This document shows, one piece after another, positions 1 through 7,381 of a stretch of DNA of 12,275 nucleotides. Position numbers and translations under genes: made by a program. Source of the DNA: an uncultured Actinomycetes bacterium (GTDB lineage: Bacteria > Actinomycetota > Aquicultoria > CAJVYJ01); contig CAJVYJ010000039.1 of assembly GCA_913009475.1 (NCBI GenBank), forward strand, positions 1 through 12,275, given 5' to 3'. Positions within the stretch are counted from its first letter, which is position 1, and each line of letters begins with the position of its first letter. The notes below the pieces were generated by a model that was not told the DNA's origin, ran no database searches, and saw only the letters and a program-made list of their open reading frames with translations.

Positions 1-36
1 ATCGGAATTAAGTTTTAAGGAGGAATTAAAAGAAAT

Positions 37-990
37 ATGCCATCTAACAAGCAACGCGGTTATCTTCTCATTTTTTTTATAGTTACGGTAATGTCATTAT
101 TATTACCTCAAATGGTATTGGCGCAAGAGCCAAAGATAGCCACCATGAAAATATCAGTAATGCCGGAATATGATGACCCTCGGGTTTTGGCTATATTTGA
201 ACCGGTTTTATCCCCAGACACGAAATTACCGTTAACGGCCCAGTTTAATATTCCTAAAAGCGCGGTAAAACCTCAGATAGGTATGGCTTGTGAGGTGCCT
301 AAAGGTCAAGGTCATCGTTGTAAGATATATAATACTAAAGACAACGGAAAATTTACGGAATTGACCTACAAGGTCGATCAATCGAGAAATCTTTTCTTAG
401 AGTATTATTGGAACCCGTTTAAAAACAAAACCGGAAAAAAATCTTTTAAATTTGATTACATACCGGCGTATGATGTCGGGCATTTGGAGATCGAAGTAGT
501 TGAACCGAAGACAGCAACTGATTTTAAGCTTACTCCTACGACTAACGATATCGGCACTAGCAATGAAGGTTTGAAGACACATGTATACACCTTCAATAAT
601 CTTAAAAAAGACCAACCAGTTACCATTAATGCTTCTTATGTAAAAAATGATGCTCAGCCTTCGGTCACTAAACAGTTGGGTGCCAGCTCTAATCAAGGCG
701 AGGGGGAGAAAAAATCAGGCGCAAGCCGAACTCAAATTGCAACGGTCCTATCGCTCATCTTAATTATTATCGGCGGTGGCATCGGTCTAAGTTATTGGCG
801 GGTAAAGACGGTCGGCGCCGGCAGCGGCAGGCCTATGCCAAAACCTAAGGCATCAGTAAGCAAGGGCAAGGGCGCCAAGAAAGCAAAATCTTCAACTAAA
901 AAGTCGGTCGGCTTCTGCCCCAATTGCGGTCAAAAGATCGAAACCGGAGCGAAATTCTGCTCTAAGTGCGGCCATAAGACGAATTCATAA
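37..990 (+). CDS. Membrane-anchored extracytoplasmic protein with C-terminal zinc ribbon, function unknown (first visible ccm operon gene)
   Basis: This 317-residue protein is not one I recognise by name. Residues 8-29 form a hydrophobic signal peptide ending in VLAQ. Residues 31-230 form an extracytoplasmic region with a beta-rich, charged composition and only two cysteines (C85 and C95), which could form a disulfide. A membrane segment covers about 233-254. It is followed by a Lys/Ala/Ser-rich basic linker (about 264-290) and a zinc ribbon with C294, C297, C308 and C311 (CxxC-x10-CxxC). By the positive-inside rule the basic linker and ribbon lie in the cytoplasm. The ATG is preceded by AGGAGG at 18-23, with rather long spacing. 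It ends 14 bases before the first ccmE, so it is very probably co-transcribed with the cytochrome c maturation genes. A role in that pathway is inferred from position only; it could instead be a sensor or scaffold. Confidence 0.75.
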   Translation: MPSNKQRGYLLIFFIVTVMSLLLPQMVLAQEPKIATMKISVMPEYDDPRVLAIFEPVLSPDTKLPLTAQFNIPKSAVKPQIGMACEVPKGQGHRCKIYNTKDNGKFTELTYKVDQSRNLFLEYYWNPFKNKTGKKSFKFDYIPAYDVGHLEIEVVEPKTATDFKLTPTTNDIGTSNEGLKTHVYTFNNLKKDQPVTINASYVKNDAQPSVTKQLGASSNQGEGEKKSGASRTQIATVLSLILIIIGGGIGLSYWRVKTVGAGSGRPMPKPKASVSKGKGAKKAKSSTKKSVGFCPNCGQKIETGAKFCSKCGHKTNS

Positions 991-1004
991 GTGGGAATTG
1001 ATAA

Positions 1005-1460
1005 TTGACTATATCCAAGAAAAAAAAGATTATAACCGCTAGTGGTTTGGCGTTGATAATTATCGCGATATTTCTAGTGATTTATCGGGGAAGCGCAGCC
1101 AACTACTATCTGACTCCGAGCGAGTTAACAGCTAAGCTAAACAGCGGTAGTACCGGCAGAGTCCGCTTGGGCGGTCGTGTCATCGGTGATTCGATAGGGT
1201 CGGATAAAGCTACCGGGAGCTTGATGTTCAAGGTCGGCGATAATGACGGCAATAATAATAATGGTATTTGGGTAGTCTATAAAGGATTGCCGCCTGATAC
1301 GTTTGATCCTGATGCAAAAGTCATTGTTGAGGGCGTATTTGCCAACGGCGCGTTTGAGGCTGACACGTTATTAGTCAGATGTCCGGAAAATTATCTGCCT
1401 GAGAAGATGATCAGCGGTACTGCTAATGTTTTAAAAGTAGAAGGTTTGATTTATCGATGA
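1005..1460 (+). CDS. ccmE: Cytochrome c maturation heme chaperone CcmE, cysteine (CxxxY) type, copy 1
   Basis: CcmE carries heme covalently on the outer face of the membrane and passes it from CcmC to CcmF. This 151-residue protein has the expected layout. A short lysine-rich N-terminus is followed by one membrane anchor (about 8-28) and a small beta-barrel (OB-fold) domain with the conserved starts YYLTPSEL, RVRLGGRV and DTFDPDAKVIVEG. The segment FEADTLLVRCPENY follows. In classical CcmE the heme-binding residue is a His in HxxxY; here it is C126 with Y130, the CxxxY variant known from archaea and some sulfate reducers. The start is a TTG at 1005 with GTGGGA just upstream; no better in-frame start is evident. 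Residues N83-N86 are encoded by an (AAT)4 run. It lies directly before a second CcmE. Confidence 0.85.
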   Translation: MTISKKKKIITASGLALIIIAIFLVIYRGSAANYYLTPSELTAKLNSGSTGRVRLGGRVIGDSIGSDKATGSLMFKVGDNDGNNNNGIWVVYKGLPPDTFDPDAKVIVEGVFANGAFEADTLLVRCPENYLPEKMISGTANVLKVEGLIYR

Positions 1461-1503
1461 AAGAATATTATAAAGCTAAATAAACAGTCTTGGAGGTTGG
1501 AGT

Positions 1504-1995
1504 ATGGGAAAGAAAAAAATTAAATTTTGGTTGGCTTTAGCGGTCATTATCGGGACAATGGGTTATCTTATTTATGCCAATACTTCCAGTACTTATGTCT
1601 ACTATTTAAAACCCAGCGAACTCATCAGCAAGGCCAAGAAAGACAAATCGGTCTATAACGACAGGGTGCGAATGGGCGGTCTGGTCGTTGATTCTAAGAT
1701 TAAAGGCTCTAATGTCGGTCGTAAATGGAAGTTTTATATAACTGATGAGCGCGGCGATGTAAAAAGTAAATTAGTTAAAATCAGTTTAAATAAAACCAAG
1801 CCGACTGATACGATAGAGATTGATTATACCGGCGTAACGCCTGATACGTTTAAGACCGGCGGCATTGCTATCGTTGAGGGCACGTATACTAAAGCCGGGA
1901 TATTTAAAGCCGACACGCTTGTGGCTAAATGTCCGTCTAAGTATGTCGGTAAAGATACTAAAGTAAAAACAAAACCCAAGTCAAAAAATATTTAA
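1504..1995 (+). CDS. ccmE: Cytochrome c maturation heme chaperone CcmE, cysteine (CxxxY) type, copy 2
   Basis: This is a second, diverged CcmE of 163 residues with the same architecture as its upstream neighbour. It has a lysine-rich N-terminus, one membrane anchor (about 7-25), then an OB-fold domain containing YYLKPSELISK, RVRMGGLV and DTFKTGGIAIVEG. FKADTLVAKCPSKY follows, with C143 and Y147 as the CxxxY heme-attachment motif. A lysine-rich tail (about 150-163) ends the protein. It has its own strong ribosome binding site (GGAGGTTGGAG) before ATG 1504. The two copies share motifs but differ strongly in the intervening strands, so the duplication is old rather than recent. Either both carry heme or the two have divided roles; the sequence does not decide. 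The downstream neighbour is ccmF, the expected acceptor of heme from CcmE. Confidence 0.85.
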   Translation: MGKKKIKFWLALAVIIGTMGYLIYANTSSTYVYYLKPSELISKAKKDKSVYNDRVRMGGLVVDSKIKGSNVGRKWKFYITDERGDVKSKLVKISLNKTKPTDTIEIDYTGVTPDTFKTGGIAIVEGTYTKAGIFKADTLVAKCPSKYVGKDTKVKTKPKSKNI

Positions 1996-2031
1996 GTAAT
2001 TTTAAACAATTAAATGGAGGAATAAGGGTAA

Positions 2032-4020
2032 ATGACAGCGCAAATAGGATATTTTTCTCTGGTAGCGGCAATGTTGGTTGGCATTTATGCGACGGTTATG
2101 CCGATTGTCGGGTTAAAACTTAAAAGGAAAGATATTATTGTCAGTGGCGAGCGGGCGGCGATATCGGTAGCCGGATTAATGCTCGCGTCTACGGGAGCTC
2201 TGTTGTACGCGTTTTTAAGTCGTGATTTTTCCATTAAGTATGTTTACGAATATTCTAACCGGGCATTATCTACTATATATACCATTTCGTCATGGTGGGC
2301 GGGTAACCAAGGCTCTTTACTGATGTGGGCGGTTTTCTTATCCATCTACGCGGCTATTGCTATATTATTGAATCGACATAAAAATCGCGACATGATGCCT
2401 TATGTAACAACTATTCTTTCAGCCCTTATCTTATTTTTTACCGCGTTAATAGTTTTTATGGCTAATCCTTTTGTTAAGATGCCGTATATACCTGCAGACG
2501 GGCAGGGTTTAAATCCGATGTTACATAATCCGGGCATGTATATGCATCCGCCGGCGACCTATCTGGGCTATGTCGGTTTCGCTATTCCCTTTGCCTTCGC
2601 GATGGCCGCCTTACTTAGCGGTAAATTAGGAGATATGTGGATTCGTACGACTCGCCGCTGGGCTATTTGGGGTTGGTTTTGGCTGACAGTCGGAAACCTG
2701 GTCGGTGCTTGGTGGGCTTACTATACTTTAGGCTGGGGCGGTTTTTGGGGTTGGGACCCGGTCGAGAGCGCTTCGTTTATGCCGTGGCTGGTCGGCACCG
2801 CCTATTTGCACTCGGTCATGATTCAAGAGAAGAAAGGTATGCTTAAGATCTGGAATATGGCCTTGATTACCATCACTTTTAGCTTAACTATCTATGGTAC
2901 CTTGATTACTCGAAGTGGTATTATCAATTCTGTTCATACTTTTTCTCAATCAGGCCTGGGTCCGTATCTGATGTTTATGCTTTTATCAGTAATGTTTCTC
3001 GGGTTTGGCCTGATCCTCTATCGGTTGCCTATGCTTAAGACTGAAAATGAGCTTGATTCCATTGTTTCCCGAGAGAGCGCTTTTCTCTTCAACAATCTTA
3101 TATTATTAGGGATTGCTTTTATGGTCTTATGGGGAGTAACGTTTCCATTTATCTCCGAGGTGGTGACCGGGAATAAAATAACCGTGGGTCCGCCTTTCTA
3201 TAATCAAATGGCGGTGCCCTTAGGGTTGGCACTATTGTTTCTAATGGGTTTTTGCCCATTGATAGCGTGGCGGCGGGCTTCCGTTGCCAATCTGCAGCGC
3301 AATTTTATCTATCCTTTGAGTTCAGCTTTTGCCGGATTTTTTGTTCTTGAGCTAATAGGTATTAGAAAACCCTGGGCAATAGCGGCCTTTGTGTTGGTGA
3401 TCTTCGTTGTTTCGACTATTATTTTGGAATTTTATCGAGGTACAAAAGCGCGTCATAAGATGACGGATGAAGATATCTTGACGGCGTTTATTAATTTAAT
3501 TTGGCGTAATAAGCGGCGTTATGGCGGCTACATAGTCCACATCGGTATAGTACTTATTTTTGTGGCCATTGCGGGAGGGCCTTTTAAAACGGAGAAAAAC
3601 GTTACTTTAAATAAGGGCGCGGCAACTACAATAGGTGACTATAAAATTGTTTATAATCAGCCGATCCAGTGGCAGGACAAAGAGAAAACAGTACTGGCGG
3701 CATCTATGACGGTTTTTAAAGATGGCAAAAAAGAAACCAACGTCACACCGAGAAAAGAACTTTATTCACAGGAACAACAACCTTGGACTCGTGTGGCAAT
3801 AAAATCAAACCTAAAGGAAGATCTCTATATAATCTTAACCGGTGTTGAGCAAAATGGTACCGCCGGCTTTAAAATAATTATAAATCCGCTGATGGAGTGG
3901 ATGTGGATAGCCGGGTTTGTGATTACATTCGGGACAATCATAGCTTATTGGCCGGACCCGGCGGAAAAGAGACGATTGGCAATGGTTTATGCCCGGCAGG
4001 GGGCTCTAGATGAAGGCTAA
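2032..4020 (+). CDS. ccmF: Cytochrome c maturation protein CcmF (heme lyase subunit)
   Basis: CcmF receives heme from holo-CcmE and, with CcmH/CcmI, attaches it to CXXCH cysteines of apocytochromes. The 662-residue length is normal for the family. The protein is polytopic, with a large extracytoplasmic loop near the C-terminus (about 515-630). Diagnostic motifs are WWAGNQGSLLMW (88-99), HPPATYLGYVG (172-182) and the tryptophan-rich WWD motif WGGFWGWDPVESASFMPW (235-252). All four histidines expected from the E. coli protein are present at close to the same positions: H172 and H302 as external ligands to the WWD heme, and H260 and H503 as transmembrane heme b ligands. GGAGG at 2016-2020 precedes ATG 2032. 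The 3' end overlaps the next gene by 11 bases, which indicates translational coupling. Confidence 0.96.
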   Translation: MTAQIGYFSLVAAMLVGIYATVMPIVGLKLKRKDIIVSGERAAISVAGLMLASTGALLYAFLSRDFSIKYVYEYSNRALSTIYTISSWWAGNQGSLLMWAVFLSIYAAIAILLNRHKNRDMMPYVTTILSALILFFTALIVFMANPFVKMPYIPADGQGLNPMLHNPGMYMHPPATYLGYVGFAIPFAFAMAALLSGKLGDMWIRTTRRWAIWGWFWLTVGNLVGAWWAYYTLGWGGFWGWDPVESASFMPWLVGTAYLHSVMIQEKKGMLKIWNMALITITFSLTIYGTLITRSGIINSVHTFSQSGLGPYLMFMLLSVMFLGFGLILYRLPMLKTENELDSIVSRESAFLFNNLILLGIAFMVLWGVTFPFISEVVTGNKITVGPPFYNQMAVPLGLALLFLMGFCPLIAWRRASVANLQRNFIYPLSSAFAGFFVLELIGIRKPWAIAAFVLVIFVVSTIILEFYRGTKARHKMTDEDILTAFINLIWRNKRRYGGYIVHIGIVLIFVAIAGGPFKTEKNVTLNKGAATTIGDYKIVYNQPIQWQDKEKTVLAASMTVFKDGKKETNVTPRKELYSQEQQPWTRVAIKSNLKEDLYIILTGVEQNGTAGFKIIINPLMEWMWIAGFVITFGTIIAYWPDPAEKRRLAMVYARQGALDEG

Positions 4021-4510
4021 ACGAAAAGTAATTACGATTTTTTTGGTCTTGTTTCTACTCGCAACTTTAACGACGCCGGCTTTGGCTGTTACATATAAAG
4101 ATGTTGAAGGCGAGTTTATGTGCACTTGCGGTTGCGGTAAGACTATGACCGCTTGCGAGGACAGTGAATGTAGCGTAAAAAGAGGTTTAAGGAGTACCGT
4201 TCAGGGCTTGGTTGATTCTGGGAAAAGCCGGGCTGAAATTATTGACGTTATGCGTAAGAATTATGGCGATACGATTCTGGCTACTCCAATAAAACAAGGT
4301 TTTAACTGGGTAGCGTATGTTACTCCGTTTTTACTGGTTATTGCCGGAGGTATCGGCATCTTGTTTATAGTAAGAGGTTGGGTCAAAGAACAGGATGACG
4401 ATTCTCGAAACGATGAAAACAGTGACGAGAGTAAAAAGGGAGATAAGAAGAATGATAAGAAGTATAGTGATAAGCTCAATCAAGAGCTTGATGATATAAG
4501 GTGGTATTAA
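4010..4510 (+). CDS. ccmH: CcmH-family cytochrome c maturation protein, CxCxC variant
   Basis: CcmH is the membrane-anchored thiol protein that handles the apocytochrome cysteines for CcmF. A signal peptide or first membrane segment (about 6-26, ending TPALA) precedes the CcmH domain. In place of the usual LRCxxC, this protein has FMCTCGCGKTMTACEDSEC, with cysteines at 38, 40, 42, 49 and 54. The helical part of the family follows: LRSTVQGLVDSGKSRAEII, then MRKNYGDTILATP (84-96). A second membrane segment spans about 103-122. A very charged Asp/Lys/Asn-rich cytoplasmic tail (125-166) ends in LNQELDDIRWY. The ATG at 4010 lies inside ccmF and has AGGGGG upstream. Cys-rich CcmH forms of this kind are known outside the proteobacteria; the function of the extra cysteines is not established here. 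Confidence 0.85.
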   Translation: MKAKRKVITIFLVLFLLATLTTPALAVTYKDVEGEFMCTCGCGKTMTACEDSECSVKRGLRSTVQGLVDSGKSRAEIIDVMRKNYGDTILATPIKQGFNWVAYVTPFLLVIAGGIGILFIVRGWVKEQDDDSRNDENSDESKKGDKKNDKKYSDKLNQELDDIRWY

Positions 4511-4963
4511 ATGTCCGGGGGCAATGATATTTTTGTACTGATTATTATGGTGGTGGCTTTATCCGGTATCGGTTTATTCGTTTTACAGCCTATCCTGCAA
4601 AAAGGGTCTGACGGCGAGTCGGAAAACTATTATATGGAAACACCGCTGCACGAATTATTATCAAGAAAGAATAATCTTTATCGGTCTATTAAAGATACTG
4701 AATTTGATTTTCGTTCGGCTAAACTATCGGAAGATGATTACGAAAAATTGCGTGATAAGCTGGAGCGTGAGGCGATGGAGGTTTTAGAGAAAATCGATAA
4801 TATTGAGAAAGGTTCTAAGGACGATTCTCTTAAGTCGATATCCAAACCGGCCGCAAACAAAAAAAAGCGTAATACAACAAAGAAATTCTGCACTGAGTGT
4901 GGGGAGCCTTATAGCAAAGGTACCAAATTTTGTACTGGTTGTGGCGGCAAATTACCGGACTGA
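4511..4963 (+). CDS. Small CcmI-like membrane protein with C-terminal zinc ribbon
   Basis: This 150-residue protein starts at the base after the ccmH stop (TAAATG), with AAGGTGGT as ribosome binding site. One membrane segment covers about 7-27. A charged region predicted to be alpha-helical or coiled coil (about 44-103) follows, containing PLHELLSRKNNLYRSIKD and KLSEDDYEKLRDKLEREA. This spacing (leucine- and arginine-rich helix, then D-x-x-x-G/A-x-L-S-x-x-D-Y) resembles the N-terminal part of CcmI-type proteins and related membrane proteins beside CcmH. A lysine-rich linker leads to a zinc ribbon with C127, C130, C141 and C144 (CxxC-x10-CxxC), the same spacing as in the first gene of the operon. 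There are no TPR repeats as in proteobacterial CcmI. Position between ccmH and ccmA supports a role in cytochrome c maturation; the exact role is inferred. Confidence 0.7.
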   Translation: MSGGNDIFVLIIMVVALSGIGLFVLQPILQKGSDGESENYYMETPLHELLSRKNNLYRSIKDTEFDFRSAKLSEDDYEKLRDKLEREAMEVLEKIDNIEKGSKDDSLKSISKPAANKKKRNTTKKFCTECGEPYSKGTKFCTGCGGKLPD

Positions 4964-4992
4964 GCTACCGGCCCGTTATCTCGCCTTTATGC

Positions 4993-5014
4993 ATGCCGGC
5001 ATCAAGGCATTTTT
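4993..5014 (+). terminator. Weak terminator-like hairpin between ccmI-like gene and ccmA
   Basis: A 5-bp stem ATGCC/GGCAT with an 8-base loop is followed directly by TTTTT. It lies in the only sizeable gap (85 bases) inside the ccm cluster. The same stretch also contains the self-complementary ATGCCGGCAT. The stem is short, so at most partial attenuation between the two halves of the operon is likely. Confidence 0.25.
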
Positions 5015-5048
5015 GCTGTTATGAGCTGAATCATATAATGATCTATCC

Positions 5049-5825
5049 ATGATGGAGCTTGAGAATCATTTGACCAAATTGAAAGATAACGACATAAAAA
5101 ATGAGGGTGCCGGTACGGTAGAGATATCGGTTAAGGATTTAGTTAAATCTTTTGGCCGACGCACCGTCTTACATAAGATATCTTTTGACCTGAACAAAGG
5201 GGATTTTTTAAGCATTTTCGGCCCTAACGGAGCCGGAAAAACCACTACGTTAAAGATACTTTCCACCCTTATTGCGCCCACTTCAGGGGAGATAACTGTT
5301 TCCGGGATAAAATTAACCGATGACCCGACTCCGATACGTCAAAAAATCGGTTTTATATCTCACAACCCTTTGCTATATCATGACCTAAACGCGCTGGAGA
5401 ATCTGCAATTTTACGGAGCGCTTTATCAAGTACCTGATCTTAATAAGCGCATTGATGAACTCTTGGAGAGAGTCGAATTAAGCCATAGGCGCTATGACTT
5501 AATTCGCGGTTATTCCAAAGGTATGATGCAAAGATTATCAATCGCCAGGGCATTGCTACATAAGCCCTCGATTCTATTTTTGGATGAGCCCCATAGCGGC
5601 CTTGATCCGCACGCGGTAGACATACTGGACGGATTATTGGACGATATTCGTCCGGAACATACTTTTATTATGATTACTCATAATTTAGGTAAAGGTCTCT
5701 CACTATGTAGTGCCGCTATGATATTAGACGGCGGCAATATCGTTTTTTATAAAGACAAGGCTGCTCTCAATGTTGATGAGTTTGAGCAGACCTATCGCTT
5801 TATTGTCAAAGGAGAAAACGAGTAA
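5049..5825 (+). CDS. ccmA: Heme exporter ABC ATPase CcmA
   Basis: CcmA is the cytoplasmic ATPase that, with CcmB, drives release of heme-loaded CcmE from CcmC/CcmD. The 258 residues contain all ABC elements: Walker A GPNGAGKTT (58-66), the Q-loop region GFISHNPLLYHDLNALENL (101-119), signature YSKGMMQRLSIARAL (155-169), Walker B ILFLDEP (175-181), D-loop SGLDP and switch H211 in MITHN. The ATG at 5049 has no good Shine-Dalgarno sequence, and a second ATG follows at once. About 25 residues precede the conserved VEISVKDLVKSFG, which is longer than usual, so a later start is possible. Membership of CcmA rather than another ABC ATPase rests on ccmB and ccmC immediately downstream. Confidence 0.92.
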   Translation: MMELENHLTKLKDNDIKNEGAGTVEISVKDLVKSFGRRTVLHKISFDLNKGDFLSIFGPNGAGKTTTLKILSTLIAPTSGEITVSGIKLTDDPTPIRQKIGFISHNPLLYHDLNALENLQFYGALYQVPDLNKRIDELLERVELSHRRYDLIRGYSKGMMQRLSIARALLHKPSILFLDEPHSGLDPHAVDILDGLLDDIRPEHTFIMITHNLGKGLSLCSAAMILDGGNIVFYKDKAALNVDEFEQTYRFIVKGENE

Positions 5826-6518
5826 GTGTCATCTTTGAAGCAGATATGGGCAATACTAAAAAAAGATATAGTCCTGGAGTTGCGGACAAAAGAGATGCTT
5901 ATCTCAATGTTCTTATTTGTGATGCTGACGATGATTATCTTTAATTACTCTTTTAGCGCCGAGAGAAATGATTTGACTAAATTCGGCGGCGGGTTACTCT
6001 GGCTGGCCTTTACCTTTACCTCGTTGTTGGGCCTCAACCGTTCTTTTGTTCACGAGAAGGATGAGGACTGCATGGATGGATTGCTGCTCAGCCCCATTGA
6101 CCGTTCGCTGATATATGCAGCTAAAGTGTTGAGTAACTTAATATTTTTATCTATTATCGAGATTATCGCCATACCGATATTTTCGGTATTTTTTATTAAA
6201 TACGACTATACGCCGAAACTCGGCTTATTTATAATTGGCGTTATACTTAGTAATATTGGTATAGCGTCTATCGGTACTTTCTTAGCGACCATGGCGATTA
6301 ACACTAAGACCAGAGACCTCTTGCTGCCGATTTTAATGTTGCCTCTGATCGTACCGGCGTTGTGGGCGGCGGTTACAATCAGCGGAGCGATAATGGGCGG
6401 ACCTTATGGACACAATATAGCTGTCGACGTTAGCAACGCTCTGAAACTTTTGGTCTTTTATGATATAGTATTCCTGGTAGTACCCTACGGATTATATGAT
6501 TTTGTAATTGGAGAGTGA
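5826..6518 (+). CDS. ccmB: Heme exporter membrane subunit CcmB
   Basis: This 230-residue polytopic protein is the membrane partner of CcmA. The N-terminus has the family pattern: a cytoplasmic helix (IWAILKKDIVLELRTKEM) and then the first membrane segment. About six hydrophobic segments follow, with the conserved FTSLLGLNRSFVHEKDEDCMDGLLLSP loop and a TRDLLLPILMLPLIVPALWAA segment (about 162-182). The start is GTG at 5826, directly after the ccmA stop codon, with GGAG in the ccmA 3' end as ribosome binding site. The length fits CcmB (about 220). The stop is separated from ccmC by three bases. Confidence 0.93.
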   Translation: MSSLKQIWAILKKDIVLELRTKEMLISMFLFVMLTMIIFNYSFSAERNDLTKFGGGLLWLAFTFTSLLGLNRSFVHEKDEDCMDGLLLSPIDRSLIYAAKVLSNLIFLSIIEIIAIPIFSVFFIKYDYTPKLGLFIIGVILSNIGIASIGTFLATMAINTKTRDLLLPILMLPLIVPALWAAVTISGAIMGGPYGHNIAVDVSNALKLLVFYDIVFLVVPYGLYDFVIGE

Positions 6519-6521
6519 GAG

Positions 6522-7202
6522 ATGAAGACAAGGTACAAAGTATTTTTGGCGCTGACAATTATAGCGGTGCCGCTGTTTATCGCGGGATTAATCGGAACTT
6601 TTTATTTTACGCCGCTGGAAGTGAAACAGATAGGATTCAACCAAAAGATTTTCTATTTTCACGTGCCTATGGCGATTACTTCAGGGGTGGCTTTTTTAGT
6701 AACCTTGATTGGTTCACTGGCGTACATAGTCACCAGAGATGAAAAATATGATAAGTGGGCGGCGTCAGCGGCAGAGATAGGGCTGGTATTTTCAGCGATG
6801 TTGTTGCTTATGGGGATATTATGGGGTCGAGCGGCGTGGGGGGTCTGGTGGACATGGGACCCGCGCCTTACCAGCTATTTAGTCGTTGTCCTACTATATA
6901 TGGGTTATTTTGTGCTTAGGTCATCCGTCGAATCAACTACACAGCGAGCTCGTTATTCCGCCGCGTTGGGAACGGTCAGCTATATGGCGGTAATATTTAC
7001 CATGATATCGACGAGGATCTTGCGCAGCACTCATCCGGTTATATTTTCCTTACATAACTCCGGCGTTGAACCGGAAATGCTTTACACGTTTCTCTTAGCG
7101 CTCTTTGGTACCTTTGCGTTATTCGGCGCTATTCTTGTAATTCGCGTATCAATAGAGAATATTAGAGAAGAAATAGAAGATTTAAAAGATATGATAGGAT
7201 AG
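6522..7202 (+). CDS. ccmC: Cytochrome c maturation heme-handling protein CcmC
   Basis: CcmC binds heme at the outer membrane face and forms the complex that attaches it to CcmE. The protein has 226 residues and six membrane segments. The WWD motif is WGVWWTWDPRLTS (106-118). The two external histidine ligands are present: H47 in YFHVPM and H171 in STHPVI. The C-terminus (about 208-226) is charged and helical. The start ATG follows GGAGAG. The TAG stop (7200-7202) overlaps the AGGAGG ribosome binding site of ccmD, a sign of coupled translation. Its neighbours ccmB and ccmD are the usual ones. Confidence 0.96.
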   Translation: MKTRYKVFLALTIIAVPLFIAGLIGTFYFTPLEVKQIGFNQKIFYFHVPMAITSGVAFLVTLIGSLAYIVTRDEKYDKWAASAAEIGLVFSAMLLLMGILWGRAAWGVWWTWDPRLTSYLVVVLLYMGYFVLRSSVESTTQRARYSAALGTVSYMAVIFTMISTRILRSTHPVIFSLHNSGVEPEMLYTFLLALFGTFALFGAILVIRVSIENIREEIEDLKDMIG

Positions 7203-7213
7203 GAGGTAAAATA

Positions 7214-7372
7214 ATGGAAACATCATTAGTTAAAAATATTCCTTATGTGGCAGCGGCCTATATAGGCATTTGGGTTATAGCATTTGCCTATTTAATTTAT
7301 TTAGGCAGAACCATGATAGGCTTGAGCAAGCAAGTAAAACTATTAAATGAGACAATTAAAAAAGAGAAGTAA
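7214..7372 (+). CDS. ccmD: Heme exporter protein CcmD (52 residues)
   Basis: This short gene directly after ccmC encodes 52 residues. A polar N-terminus is followed by YVAAAYIGIWVIAFAYLIYL (11-30) as a single membrane segment. A basic and amphipathic tail follows (GRTMIGLSKQVKLLNETIKKEK). CcmD proteins are small single-span proteins encoded after ccmC with exactly this aromatic membrane segment and charged cytoplasmic tail. They stabilise the CcmABC-CcmE complex and are needed for release of holo-CcmE. The ribosome binding site is an ideal AGGAGGT at 7201-7207, seven bases (6 nt spacer) before ATG 7214. The gene is short enough to be missed by length cut-offs. Confidence 0.88.
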   Translation: METSLVKNIPYVAAAYIGIWVIAFAYLIYLGRTMIGLSKQVKLLNETIKKEK

Positions 7373-7381
7373 TAAAAACAA

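Noticed and set aside
1..7. ATCGGAA at the left end resembles part of the adapter found at the right end.
   Set aside because: Only 7 bases match, the orientation is wrong for a left-end adapter (which would appear as its reverse complement ending CGATCT), and the following bases lead into a normal ribosome binding site.
1251..1262. (AAT)4 microsatellite inside the first ccmE, possible phase-variable site.
   Set aside because: A trinucleotide run changes only the number of asparagines and cannot shift the frame; four units are too few to be notable.
4803..5024. A 73-residue plus-strand frame running from the CcmI-like gene into the gap before ccmA.
   Set aside because: It overlaps the zinc-ribbon coding region in another frame and has no ribosome binding site or family features.
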